Positions 45,404 through 57,524 of a DNA stretch of 64,000 bases are shown in pieces. Both the position numbers and the translations under genes were made by a program. The first letter of the stretch is position 1; every line of letters starts with the position of its first letter. Origin of the DNA: Panulirus ornatus (Eukaryota; Arthropoda; Malacostraca; Decapoda; Palinuridae); assembly GCF_036320965.1 (NCBI RefSeq), contig NC_092234.1, forward strand, positions 26,732,189-26,796,188, in the 5' to 3' direction. The notes under the pieces are model-generated. The model was not told where the DNA came from, searched no databases, and saw only the letters and a program-made list of their open reading frames with translations.

Positions 45404-46401
45404 CACAGACACAGACAATTCACACTGTCTGCCACCATCCACTCCCATCGCCACCTCCCCACACATGGAATACCTTCCCCCTCCCCCCTCATGTGTGCGA
45501 GGTAGTGCTAGGAAAAGACAGCAAAAGTCCCATTCGTTCACACTCAGTCTCTAGCTGCCACGCAATAATGCCCGAAACCACAGCTAACTTTCCACATCCA
45601 GGCCACACACAACTTTCCATGGTTTACCCCAGACGCTTCACATGCCTTGATTCAATCCACTGACAGCACGTCAACCCCAGTATACCACATCGATCCAATT
45701 CACTCTATTCCTTGCCCTCCTTTCCCCCTCCTGCATGTTCAGGCCCCGATAACACAAAATCTTTTTCACTCCATCTTTCCACCTCCAATTTGGTCTCCCA
45801 CTTCTCCTCGTTCCCTCCACCTCCGACACATATATCCTCTTGGTCAATCTTTCCTCACTCATTCTCTCCATGTGCCCAAACCACTTCAAAACAGCCTCTT
45901 CTGCTCTCTCAACCACGCTCTTTTTATTTCCACACATCTCTCTTACCCTTACATTACTCACTTAATCAAACCACCTCACACCACACATTGTCCTCAAACA
46001 TCTCATTTCCAGCACATCCACCCTCCTGCGCACAACTCTATCCATAGCCCACGCCTCGCAACCATACAACATTGTTGGAACCACTATTCCTTCAAACATA
46101 CCCATTTTTGCTTTCCGAGATACTGTTCTCGACTTTCAAAGATTCTTCAAGGCTCCCAGGATTTTCGCCCCCTCCCCCACCCTATGATTCACTTCCGCTT
46201 CCATAGTTCCATCCGCTGCCAGATCCACTCCCAGATATCTAAAACACTTTACTTCCTCCAGTTTTTCTCCATTCAAACTTACCTCCCAATTGACTTGACC
46301 CTCAACCCTGCTGTACCTAATAACCTTGCTCTTATTCACATTTACTCTTAGCTTTCTTCTTTCACACACTTTACCAAACTCAGTCACCAGCTTCTGCAGT
46401 T
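45151..46401 (-). mobile_element. LINE 3' portion, long 3' UTR with internal (TA)n
   Basis: The minus-strand copy has the family 3' end at about 45,165-45,210 and a long-type 3' UTR to about 45,665, which itself contains a (TA)n expansion at 45,317-45,392. The coding segment runs back to the [10 protein letters not shown] region, stopping at 46,401, where the sequence flips to plus orientation. From about 46,208 onward it is the outer part of the left arm of a large inverted repeat. Confidence 0.88.
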
Positions 46402-46847
46402 ATTTAATGTATGTATGACTCATGGTGAGGTGCCTGAGGATTGGCGGAATGAGTGCATAGTGCCATTGTACAAAGGCAAAGGGGATAAGAGTGAGTGCTC
46501 ATATTACAGAGGTATAAGTTTGTTGAGTATTCCTGGTAAATTATATGGGAGGGTATTGATTGAGAGGGTGAAGGCATGTACAGAGCATCAGATTGGGGAA
46601 GAACAGTGTGGTTTCAGAAGTGGTAGAGGATGTGTGGATCAGGTGTTTGCTTTGAAGAATGTATCTGAGAAATACTTAGAAAAACAAATGGATTTGTATG
46701 TAGCATTTATGGATCTAGAGAAAGCATATGATAGAGTTGATAGAGATGCTCTGTGGAAGGTATTAAGAATATATGGTGTGGGAGGCAAGCTGTTAGAAGC
46801 AGTGAAAAGTTTTTATCGAGGATGTAAGGCATGTGTACGTGTAGGAA
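46402..46847 (+). mobile_element. LINE RT segment (inside left arm)
   Basis: A plus-strand piece codes for CMTHGEVPEDWRN, CGFRSGRGCVDQ, LEKAYDRV and FYRGCKACVRVG, continuous in frame (46,415 to about 46,846). It is joined on both sides to minus-strand LINE segments. Confidence 0.9.
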
Positions 46848-47340
46848 CCCTACACCGCAAACCTACATTCACTGAGAACCAATCACTTTCCTCTCTTCCT
46901 ACACGTACACATGCCTTACATCCTCGATAAAAACTTTTCACTGCTTCTAACAGCTTGCCTCCCACACCATATATTCTTAATACCTTCCACAGAGCATCTC
47001 TATCAACTCTCATATGCTTTCTCTAGATCCATAAATGCTACATACAAATCCATTTGTTTTTCTAAGTATTTCTCAGATACATTCTTCAAAGCAAACACCT
47101 GATCCACACATCCTCTACCACTTCTGAAACCACACTGTTCTTCCCCAATCTGATGCTCTGTACATGCCTTCACCCTCTCAATCAATACCCTCCCATATAA
47201 TTTACCAGGAATACTCAACAAACTTATACCTCTGTAATATGAGCACTCACTCTTATCCCCTTTGCCTTTGTACAATGGCACTATGCACTCATTCCGCCAA
47301 TCCTCAGGCACCTCACCATGAGTCATACATACATTAAATA
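46848..47340 (-). mobile_element. LINE RT segment (loop and inside right arm)
   Basis: A minus-strand piece covers the same RT interval as the preceding plus segment plus 48 bases more (coding REESDWFSVNVGL), which form the spacer. A loss of about four bases near 47,010 breaks the frame in the LEKAYDRV region. Confidence 0.9.
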
Positions 47341-47720
47341 ACTGCAGAAGCTGGTGACTGAGTTTGGTAAAGTGTGTGAAAGAAGAAAGCTAAGAGTAAA
47401 TGTGAATAAGAGCAAGGTTATTAGGTACAGCAGGGTTGAGGGTCAAGTCAATTGGGAGGTAAGTTTGAATGGAGAAAAACTGGAGGAAGTAAAGTGTTTT
47501 AGATATCTGGGAGTGGATCTGGCAGCGGATGGAACCATGGAAGCGGAAGTGGATCATAGGGTGGGGGAAGGGGCGAAAATTCTGGGAGCCTTGAAGAATG
47601 TGTGGAAGTCGAGAACATTATCTCGGAAAGCAATTATCTCGGAAAGCAAAATTGGGTATGTTTGAAGGAATAGTGGTTCTAACAATGTTGTATGGTTGCG
47701 AGGCGTGGGCTATGGATAGA
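47341..47720 (+). mobile_element. LINE RT/C-terminal segment, duplicated downstream
   Basis: The plus-strand piece runs from [10 protein letters not shown] to [11 protein letters not shown]. It carries a private 16-base duplication (ATTATCTCGGAAAGCA twice, about 47,615-47,650) that is also present in the downstream copy at 48,205-48,240, so the two were duplicated from one another. The join at 47,721 returns to an earlier LINE position. Confidence 0.88.
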
Positions 47721-48857
47721 GTTCTCAGTGAATGTAGGGTTGCGGCTGGGGTGTGTGATGTCTCCATGGTTGTTTAATTTGTTTATGGATGGGGTTGTTA
47801 GGGAGGTGAATGCAAGAGTTTCGGAAAGAGGGGCAAGTATGAAGTCTGTTGGGGATGAGAGAGCTTGGGAAGTGAGTCAGTTGTTGTTCGCTGATGATAC
47901 AGCGCTCTTGGCTGATTCATATCAGAAACTGCAGAAGCTGGTGACTGAGTTTGGTAAAGTGTGTGAAAGAAGAAAGTTAAGAGTAAATGTGAATAAGAGC
48001 AAGGTTATTAGGTACAGTAGGGTTGAGGGTCAAGTCAATTGGGAGGTAAGTTTGAATGGAGAAAAACTGGAGGAAGTAAAGTGTTTTAGATATCTGGGAG
48101 TGGATCTGGCAGCGGATGGAACCATGGAAGCGGAAGTGGATCATAGGGTGGGGGAAGGGGCGAAAATTCTGGGAGCCTTGAAGAATGTGTGGAAGTCGAG
48201 AACATTATCTCGGAAAGCAATTATCTCGGAAAGCAAAATTGGGTATGTTTGAAGGAATAGTGGTTCCAACAATGTTGTATGGTTGCGAGGCGTGGGCTAT
48301 GGATAGAGTTGTGCGCAGGAGGATGGATGTGCTGGGAATGAGATGGTTGAGGACAATGTGTGGTGTGAGGTGGTTTGATCGAGTTAGTAACGTAAGGGTA
48401 AGAGAGATGTGTGGAAATAAAAAGAGCGTGGTTGAGAGAGCAGAAGAGGGTTTTTTGAAATGGTTTTGGGCACATGGAGAGAATGAGTGAGGAAAGATTG
48501 ACCAAAAGGATATATGTGTCGGAGGTGGAGGGAACGAGGAGAAGTGGGAGACCAAATTGGAGGTGGAAAGATGGAGTGAAAAAGATTTTGTGTGATCGTT
48601 GCCTGAACATGCAGGAGGGTGAAAGGAGGGCAAGGAATAGAGTGAATTGGATCGATGTGGTATACCGGGGTTGACGTGCTGTCAGTGGATTGAATCAGGG
48701 CATGTGAAGCGTCTGGGGTAAACCATGGAAAGCTGTGTAGGTATGTATATTTGCGTGTGTGGACGTATGTATATACATGTGTATGGGGGTGGGTTGGGCC
48801 ATTTCTTTCGTCTGTTTCCTTGCGCTACCTCGCAAACGCGGGAGGCAGCGACAAAGC

Positions 48858-48873
<16 letters not shown>
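47721..48873 (+). mobile_element. LINE 3' half, short 3' UTR
   Basis: The plus-strand copy runs from the SVNVGLRLGCVMSP region through FADDTALLAD, the private duplication (48,205-48,240, which shifts frame) and the C-terminal [10 protein letters not shown] block to the stop at 48,672. A short-type 3' UTR and an A-tail at about 48,859-48,873 follow. Confidence 0.9.

Positions 48874-48951
<78 letters not shown>
48874..48951. repeat. (TA)n tract
   Basis: A TA tract separates the tails of a plus and a minus LINE. Confidence 0.97.
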
Positions 48952-48953
<2 letters not shown>

Positions 48954-48959
48954 TATCAT

Positions 48960-51283
48960 TTATCTATCTATTCATTTTGCTTTGTCGCTGTTTCCCGCGT
49001 TTGCGAGGTAGCACAAGGAAACAGACGAAAGAATTGCCCAACCCACCCATATACATATGTATATACATACACGTACATACACGCAAATATACATACCTAT
49101 ACATCTCAATGTACACATATGTATACGCACACACAGACACATACATATATACACATGTACATAATTCATACTGTCTGCCTTTATTCATTCCCATCGCCAC
49201 CTCGCCACACATAGAATAACAACCCCCTCCCCCCTCATGTGCGCGAGGGAGCGCTTGAAAAAGACAACAAAGGCCCCATTCGTTCACACTCAGTCTCTAG
49301 CTGTCATGTAATAATGCACCTAAACCACTGCTCCCTTTCCACATCCAGGCCCCACAGAACTTTCCCATTGTTTACCCCAGACGCTTCACATGCCCTGGTT
49401 CAATGTATTGACAGCACGTCGACCCCGGTATGCCACATCGATCCAATTCACTCTATTCCTTCCACGCCGTTTACCCTCCTGCATTTTCAGGCCCAGATCA
49501 CTCAAAATCTTTTTTCACTCCATCTTTCCACCTCCAATTTGGTCTCCCACTTCTCCTCTTTCCCTCCAACTGTAACATATATATCATCTTCGTCAATCTT
49601 TCCTCACTTATTCTCTCCATGTGACCAAACCATTTCAAAACACCCTCTTCTGCTCTCTCAACCACACTCTTTTAATTTCCACACATCTCTCCTACCTTTA
49701 CATTACTTACTACATCATACCAACTCACACCACATATTGTCCTCAAACATCTCATTTCCAGCACATCCACCCTCCTGCGCACAACTTTATCCATATCCCA
49801 CGCCACGCAACCATACAACATTGTTGGAACCACTATTCCTTCAAACATACTCATTTTTGCTTTCCGGGATAATGTTCTCGACCTCCAAACATTCTTCAAG
49901 GTTCCCAGAATTCTCGCCCACTCCCCAAATCTATGATTCGCTTCAGCTTCCATGGTTCCATCCGCTGCAAGATCCACTCCCAGTTATCTAAAACACTTCA
50001 CTTCCTCCAGTTTTTCTCCATTCAAACTTACCTCCCAATTGACTTGACTCTCAACCTCACTGTACCTAATAACCTTGCAATTTTTCACATTTACTCTTGA
50101 CTTTCTTCTTTCGCACACTTTACCAAACTCAGTCACCAGCTTCTGCAGTTTCTCACCCGAATCTGCCACCAGCGCTGAATCATCAGCGAACAACAACTGA
50201 CTCACTTTCCAAGCACTCTCATCCACAACAGACTGCACACTTGCCAATCTTTCCAAAACTCTTCCTTTCACCTCCCTAACAACCACATCCATAAACAAAT
50301 TGACCAACCATAGAGACATCACACACCCCTGCCGCAAACCTATATCCACTGAGAGCCAATCACTTTCCTCTCTTCCTAATCGCACACATGCCTTATATCC
50401 TCGATAAAAACTTTTCACTGCTTCTAACAACATGCCTCCTGCACCATAGATTCTTAATACCTTCCACAGAGCATCTCCATCAACTCTATCATATGCCTTC
50501 TCCAGATCCATAAATGCTACATACTAATCCAATTGCTTTTCTAAGTATTTCTCACATACATTCTTCAAAGCAAACACCTGATCCACATATCCTCTACCAC
50601 TTCTGAAACCAAACTGCTCTTCCTAAATCTTATGCTTTGTACATGCCTTTATCCTCTCAATCAGTACCCTCCAATACAATTTATCAGGAATACTCAACAA
50701 ACTTATACCTCTGTAATTTGAGCACTCACTCTTATCCCCTTTGCCTTTGTACAATGGCATTATGCAAGAATTCTGCCAATCCTCACCTCACCTCATACAT
50801 ACATTAAATAACCTTACAAACCAATCAACAATACAGTCACACCCTATTTTGATTAATTCCACTGCAATACCTATCCAAACCTGCTACCTTGCCGGCTCTC
50901 ATCTTCCGCAAAGCATTTACTACCTCTTCTCTGTTTACCAAATCATTTTCCCTAACCCTCTCACTTTGCACACCACCTCCACCAAAACACCCTATATCTA
51001 CCACTCTATCATAAACACATTCAACAAACCTTCAAAATACTCACTCCATCTCCTTCTCACATCACCACTACTTGTTATCACCTTCCCAGTAGCCCCCTTC
51101 ACTAAAGTTCCCATTTGCTCCCTTGTCTTACGCACTTTATTTACCTCCTTCCAAAACACAAGTCTCCTTCCCAAGCTCACTTACTCTCACCACTCTCTTC
51201 CCCCCAATATTCTCTCCTCTTTGCTGAAAACCCATACAAATCTTCACCTTCGCCTCCACAAGATAGTGATCAGACATTCTTGA
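48960..51283 (-). mobile_element. Moderately diverged LINE, long 3' UTR, internal deletion
   Basis: The minus-strand copy has a long-type 3' UTR (about 48,980-49,420) and a coding region with many lesions. A 175-codon RT piece (49,984-50,511) still reads LEKAYDRVDG and FADDSALVAD, with the second Asp of the FADD box kept. Near 51,160 the RT-proximal segment jumps to the endonuclease end, a deletion of several hundred bases. It stops at 51,283 in the SDHYLVEAK region. Confidence 0.88.
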
Positions 51284-54200
51284 TCACTGTTTTCCGCGTC
51301 AGCGAGGTAGCTCAAGGAAACAGACGAAGAATAGCCAGACACTCATATAAACACATGTATAAATATATATAAACGCACATATACATACGTATGCATATCA
51401 ACGTATATATACATATAAAAAAACAGACATATACATATGTACACATGTACATATTCATACTTGCTGCCTTCATCCATTCCTATCGCTCCCCCGCCACACA
51501 GGGAACAGTATCCCCCCCCCCCCCCTTTCCTTCCCCCTACCGTTAGGGAAAGCGAGGAAAAGACATAAGGCCACATTCGTCCACACTCTGTCTCTAGCTG
51601 TCATGTGTAATGCACCGAAACCACAGCTTCCTTTCCACATCCAGACCCCACAAACCTTTCCATAGTTTACCCCAGACGCTTCACATTCCCTGGTTCAGTC
51701 CATTGACAGCACGTCGACCCTGATATACCACATCGTTCCAATTCCCTCTACTCCTTGCACGCCTTTCACCCTCCTGTATGTTCAGGCTCCGATCGCTCAA
51801 AATCTTTTTCACTTCATCATTCCACCTCCAATTTGGTCTCCCGCTTCTCCTTCTTCCCTCTACTTCTGAAACATATCCTCTATGTCAATCTTTCCTCTCC
51901 ATGTGTCCAAACCATTTCAATACAGCCTCTTCTGCTCTCTCAACCACACTCTTTTTATTACCACACATCTCTCTTACCTTTTCATTATTTACTCGTTCAA
52001 AACACCTCACACCACTTATTGTCCTCAAACACTTCATTTCCAACAAATCCATCCTCCTCCGTACAACTCTATCTATAGCCCATGCCTCTCAAACATATAA
52101 CATTCCTAGAACCACTATTCCTTTAAACATACCCATTTTTGGTCTCCGAGATAGCGTTCTCGCCTTCCACATATTTTTCAGCGCTCCTAGAACCTTCCCA
52201 CTCTCCCCCACCTTGTGACTCACTTACGCATCCATGGTTCCATTCGCTGTTATCCACTCCCAGATATCTAAAACACTTCACTTCCTCCAGTTTTTCTCTA
52301 TTCAAACTCACATCCCAGTTAACTTATCCCTTGACCCTTCTGAACTTAATAACCTTGCTCTTAGTCACACTTACTCGCAACTTTCTCCTTTCACACACTT
52401 TACCAAACTCAGCCACCACCCTCTGCAGTTTCTCACGCGAATCAGTCATCAACGCCGTATCATCAGCGAACAACAACTAACTCACTTCTCAAGCCCTTTC
52501 ATCTACAATAGACTGCATACTTGCCCCTCTCTCCAAAATTCTTGCCTTCACATCCCTAACCACCCTATCCATGGACAAATTAATCAGCCATGGAGACATC
52601 ATGCACCCCGGCCGCAAACAGACATTCACTGGGACCCAATCACTTTCCTCTCTCCCTACTCATGAATATGCCTTACATCATTGGTAAAACTGTACATTGC
52701 TTCTAGCAGCTTACCTTCCACACCATATACGCTTAAAACCTTTCACAAAGCATCTCTATCAACCCTATCATATGCCTTCTCCAGATCCATAAATGCTGCA
52801 TACAAATCCATCTATTTTTGTAAGTATTCCTCAAATACATTTTTCAAAGCAAACACCTGATCCACACATCCTCTGCCACTTTTGAAACCACACTGCTCTT
52901 CCCTAATCTGATGTTCCATACATGCTTTTACCCTCTCAATCAATGCCTTCCCATATGATTTCCCAGGAATATTCAACAAACATATGCCTCTGTAATTTGA
53001 ACATTCACCTTTATTCCCCTTGCCTTTCCACAATGGCACCATGCATGCATTCTGCCAATCCGCAGGCACTTCACCATGATCCACATATACAGTGAATATC
53101 CTTACCAACCAGTCAGTAACATAGTCACCACCTTTATCAATATATTCCACTGCAATACCATCAAAACCCGCCGCCTTGCCGCCTTTCATCTTCCGCAAAG
53201 CTTTCACTACTTCTTCTCTGACCCTCTCACTTCGCACACCACCCCGACCAAAACAACCTATATTTGCCACTCTATCATGTAACACATTGAACAAACCTTC
53301 AAGATTCTCACTCCATCTTCTCCTCTATCACTATTTTGTTATTACCTACCCATATGCTCCCTTCTCTGATGCTCCCATTTGTTATCTTGCCTTGCGCATT
53401 TTATTCACCTCCATCCAAAACATCTTTTTATTTTCCTTAAAATCTAATGATACTCTCTCACCCCGAGTCTCATTTGCCCTCTTTTTCACCTCTTGCACCT
53501 TTCTCTTGACCTCCTGCCGTTTTCTTTTATACATCTCCCAGTCATTTGCACTACTTCCCCACAAATATCGTCCAAACGCCTCTCGCTTCTCTTTCATTAA
53601 CAACTTTACTTCTTCATTCCACCAGTCACTATCCTTTCTAATCTGCCCAACCCCCACCTTCCTCATGCCACATGCATCTTTTGCGCAAGACATCACTGCT
53701 TCCCTAAATACATCCCATTTCTCCCCGCAAGCTCACTTACTCTGACCACTCTCTTTTCCAAGCTCACTTACACTCACCACTCTCTTCTCCCTAACTTTCT
53801 CTCTTCTGTTCTGAACACCCCTACAAATCTTCGCCTTCGCCTCCACAAGATAGTGATCAGACATCCCCCAGCTGCCCCTTTCAACACATTAACATCCAAA
53901 AGTCTCTTTTTTACACGTCTATCAATTAACACGTGATCTAATATCGCCCTCTGACCATTTCCCCTACTCACATACGTATACTTACGTATATCTCTCTTTT
54001 TAAACCATGTATTCCCTATCACCAGTCCTTTTTCAGCACAGAAATCTACAAGCTCTTAACCATTTCCATTCACAACTCTGAACACCTGATGTACACCAAT
54101 TATACCATCAACTGCCACATTACTCACCTTGGCATTCATATCACCCATTACTATAACCCAGTCTCGTGCATCAAAACTGCTAACACACTCACTCAGCTGC

Positions 54201-54722
54201 TCCCAAAACACTTGCCTCTCATGATCTTTCCTCTAATGATCAGGTGCATATGCACCAATAATCACCCATCTCTCTACATCCACTTTCAGTTTTACCCACA
54301 TCAGTCTAGAAATTACCTTCTTACACTTTATCATATACTCCCATAACTTCAGCTTCAGGAGCAGTGTTACTCCTTCCTTTGCTTTTGTCCTCTCACTAAC
54401 CCCTGATTTTACTCTCAAGACATTCCCAAACCACTCATCCTCTTTACCCTTTAGCTCCGTTTCACTCAGAGCCAAAACATCCAGGTTCCTTTCCTTAAAG
54501 ATACTGCCTCTCTCTCCTTTCTTCTCATCTTGGCTACATCCACACACGTTCAGACACCCCAATCTGAGCCTTCGAGGAGGATGAGCACACCCCGCTTGAC
54601 TCCTTCTTCTGTTTCTCCTTTTAGAAATTTATATACAAGGAGGGGGGGTCCCAGCCTCCCGCTCCCGCTCCCTTTACTAGCCTTCTACGACACTCGGGGA
54701 ATATGCGGAAGCATTCTTTCAA
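51284..54722 (-). mobile_element. Older full-length LINE copy, long 3' UTR
   Basis: The minus-strand copy runs from the family 3' end (about 51,288-51,330) through a long-type 3' UTR to about 51,730. A lesion-rich coding region extends to about 54,600, with open pieces 52,812-53,294 (KGGKAAGFDG, CGFKSGRGCVDQ), 53,382-53,696, 53,774-54,022 and 54,233-54,562 (LSETELKG, GAYAPDH). A degraded leader follows to 54,722. It is clearly more diverged than the copies at 25-49 kb, pointing to an earlier wave of insertion. Confidence 0.88.
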
Positions 54723-54830
54723 TCCTGATAACCACGAGGAAAATGAGACACGGAAAGTTCCCAAGTGCACTTTCGTGTAATGATCACATCATCCAGGGAG
54801 ATACAAAAATGAAGTAGACGTAGAACAGTA

Positions 54831-54838
54831 ATTAACAT
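54831..54838. repeat. hAT target-site duplication, left copy
   Basis: ATTAACAT lies immediately before the CAGGGTTGGAG terminus. The right counterpart, GTTAACAT at 56,326-56,333, matches in seven of eight positions. Eight bases is the duplication length of the hAT superfamily. Confidence 0.75.
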
Positions 54839-56325
54839 CAGGGTTGGAGTAATTGTAATTGTTGTTCACTTGAAATGTGATTGATCATTGAAATATTGTA
54901 ATTGTAATTGTTGTTGAAAATAAAATTGTAATTGTAATTAATCAAGTAACTGTAATTCGGTCTTAATTGTGAAAGGGGAGGAAAGTGGCACTGGTAACCT
55001 TGCGAATGCAAAGATTTGCAAGTGATACTTTTAAAGTACCGGCGATAGAGGTACTGGTATGAAATAGCAATGGCGGTAGCGGTAGCGATATAATTTATGA
55101 AAAGTACAGGTGGTAGCGGTAGTGGTACTCGCTGGCGGTACTTTTTAATTATGAGCAGTTTGAGTCCACCCTATTCATCCCTTGACGCTACCCAAATTAA
55201 AATTTCAGTCCGATAATAAGAACAAAACATTAAACGAACTCAAGAACCCTGCAGAGGTGAATATTGCAATTGATCGTCTGTCCCAGAGAGAACAGAGGAG
55301 GAAGAAAATCATGCCGGTGGAGATTTCTCGAACCTTTTTAATTGGCCATGGAAGTTGTGGAGGGGCTGAAGAACGTAATCGTATCTGCTGTTGGACCAGT
55401 GCTTTAGGAACTTAAACACTCACTGGAGAATCTAATTCATAATCATAACATCCAATTACAGTTCTGTGAACAACTGGCTGAAGTCCTATTGGACTCTGTG
55501 AATAAGAGGTTGGATCCATTCATGGAAATGAGGTATGTTCAAGCAGCGGCTTTTCTGGGGTCCTAGGTTTAAACTGGACTGGCTTCCATTACAAGAGCAG
55601 AAGGACCAAGTGCTGGTATGTGTCAAGGAAATGCTTGAAGAATTTGAGAGTAGTTCAGGAGGAATCAGTATCAACAATGGATAAAGAAAGTAACAAGGAC
55701 TATCCAGCAGAATGATTATATTACCTGAATCAAAATGATCCAAACTTCTCTCCTTAACAGAATGTTCAACAGGGATCAGAGGGCTGCACAGTGTCTGTGA
55801 TTTTTTTTGTTGAAAAGATGTGTCCCAAACTTTGCATTCGCTGAAGAACATTGCAAGAGACCAGGTGCTTGGGTGTACCGCTCCACCTGCTCTACCAGAG
55901 CAATTTTCAGCATTGCCGGAAAATTTTTCACTGCTAAGAGAGGTCAACCTAGCGTCACTTCTTTCCGTTCAATGTTATTGATAAAGTGCAAAAGTGAAAT
56001 ACTTGAAAAACTACCAGCTTTTTAGTTACCGCCCGTTGCAACTTCTACTAAAATGAAATCTATTTTTGTTTTCAAAATAGTTTTTGACACTTGTTTGGAA
56101 AGATGACCTTATAATGCAAACTTTTTCTAACAAAAATGATTTTTTCCAAATTTGGGAAATTGTAATTATGATTATAATACTAACTGATTTTGTTTGATGT
56201 TAGTCGTAAGAGTAATGTAATTGTTATTCCTAAATGTATTTGCAATTGTAAAAGTGATCAAAAATGGAAAGTATTTGTAATAGTTATTGTTATTCAATTT
56301 TCAAAGCGTAATTGCTCCAATCCTG
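54839..56325 (+). mobile_element. hAT DNA transposon, 1,487 bp, degenerate
   Basis: The termini are imperfect inverted repeats: CAGGGTTGGAGTAATTG at the left; the right end reads CAGGATTGGAGCAATTA on the opposite strand. Direct TAATTG and GGTAGCGGTAG repeats lie subterminally. Transposase traces are on the plus strand. At about 55,480-55,570 there is LLDSVNKRLDPFMEMR followed by AAAFLGP, resembling the LDPRFK block of hAT transposases but broken by stops. At 55,890-55,990 FSIAGKFFTAKRGQPS resembles the C-terminal dimerisation segment. The element is short for an autonomous hAT and its frames are broken. Confidence 0.82.
55807..56025 (+). pseudogene. hAT transposase C-terminal remnant
   Basis: The 72-codon frame contains STRAIFSIAGKFFTAKRGQ and a Leu/Ile-rich end, matching the pattern SER-FS-AG-----R of the hAT dimerisation domain. 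The N-terminal DNA-binding zinc finger and the catalytic residues are not visible in any continuous frame, so this is a remnant. Confidence 0.65.
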
Positions 56326-56333
56326 GTTAACAT
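56326..56333. repeat. hAT target-site duplication, right copy
   Basis: GTTAACAT directly follows the right terminus TCCAATCCTG. It pairs with ATTAACAT at 54,831-54,838, one mismatch. Confidence 0.75.
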
Positions 56334-57127
56334 ACAAAGAAGAGACCTAGCTAAGACGCCATTGGTATACAAGTGTTACCGGATGGTGGTGTTCACGTTG
56401 GTGAAGTTCAGGTCTGGCATTATGCCTGTCATATAATTTTTATTGTGTGAACAGAAATGGGAGCTGTTTACAAGTTTTGTCTATGACGAACCTATCTAGT
56501 ATCTATAGACCTTCACCATTGTTAATGTACAATTCTTTGTGTATTTATTAACAGATGGTTCAATATTTCTCGTGGTAAAGTAGTTACAATTAATGAATGA
56601 ATAAGCATTACTCCAGTCAATACAATGGTCATAATTTTCAAAATGATTTAATAAAGCATTTGATTCTTGTCCTATTGTTATTATATATCTATGTTTTGCT
56701 TAAATATAACATAAAGATTCTTTCCTGTCTGCCTAACATGAAAAATATTGCAGCTTTTACAAAGATTCTGTAAACAGTCCGCAGTATTTTCTGGTGAGTT
56801 TTTGATTTCGATATTCTTTATAGTACTGATATCGCTAAAGGCTACATTTACATTAAGGGATTTAAGCAACCTGGGAAGTAATGCAAATTATCACTAAAAG
56901 GGAAAACTAAAAGATTCTTGGTATCAAGGGGAGTTTTGGGTTTAACTCTATGAAATGATTTCTTTCTTAACTTACGGGATTTATTAATGAGAGATCAAGG
57001 ATACTTTAACTTGGATCCAATAGAATATATCTTCTCAAACTCATCATCAATAAATTCCGGACTGCATATACGTAATGCATTAAGGAACATCGACTGAAAT
57101 GATAATGATAATGATAATATATACGTA

Positions 57128-57370
57128 TCTTACCCTGAGATAGTGGTTTCTTAAATCCCTGATGCCCCTTCAAACACCATATGACTCATTTCAGCCTCAT
57201 GGTTCCATGTCTACTTCCAGATACTTAAAGAATTCCACTTCCTCGAAGTCCTCCACATTCCACCATTCATTCAGTTCATGCCGCCTCACTCCTCTACTAC
57301 ACCTCTTTATCTCACTAATAACATCATTTACGCTTAACTTTATCATCCGCCCAAGTGACCTCGCATGAGC
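57128..57370 (-). mobile_element. Possible fragment of a second RT lineage
   Basis: The minus-strand reading gives a segment like NEWWNVEDFEEVEFFKYLEV, which parallels [19 protein letters not shown] of the abundant LINE but is far more diverged. It may be the motif E region of a different non-LTR element or a very old copy. The frame is broken. Confidence 0.4.
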
Positions 57371-57524
57371 CACCAGTAACTCTCGTCAAGTGCACATGAC
57401 CTGTCGTGAGCATTAGTAACATCCACGTCCACATGACAACAGGTTACAAAAAAACTCTTTTCTTAAATCTGGCGTCGATAAATTGGACCATTAGCTTAGT
57501 AAAGATCTGGTGAGAGTATGTAGA

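Larger units (their letters stand above)
46208..47535. repeat. Large inverted repeat of LINE sequence, about 640-base arms
   Basis: The left arm (46,208-46,847) and right arm (46,896-47,535) are reverse complements around a 48-base spacer. Each arm contains the same internal join between two LINE segments (CTGCAG joined to TATTTAATG). The arms share private variants absent from other copies: AATGAGTGCA, CTCATATTACA, GTATCTGAGAA and TACAGCAGGG. The only clear difference I found is a loss of about four bases near 47,010. It is an inverted duplication, or an assembly or sequencing foldback. Confidence 0.85.
54723..57110 (-). mobile_element. Penelope-like element interrupted by a hAT transposon
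   Basis: The minus-strand Penelope-like 3' region is split in two. 54,723-54,838 holds the 3' terminus and CACTTTCGTGTAATGATCAC segment. 56,326-57,110 holds the continuation, from GAAGAGACCTAGCTAAGACG through a degraded GIY-YIG region (56,681-56,869, reading LQNLCKSCNIFHVRQTGKNL) to the SPEYIDDEFEKIYSIGSKL segment. Its 3' terminus abuts the LINE leader directly without a TA tract. Confidence 0.82.
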
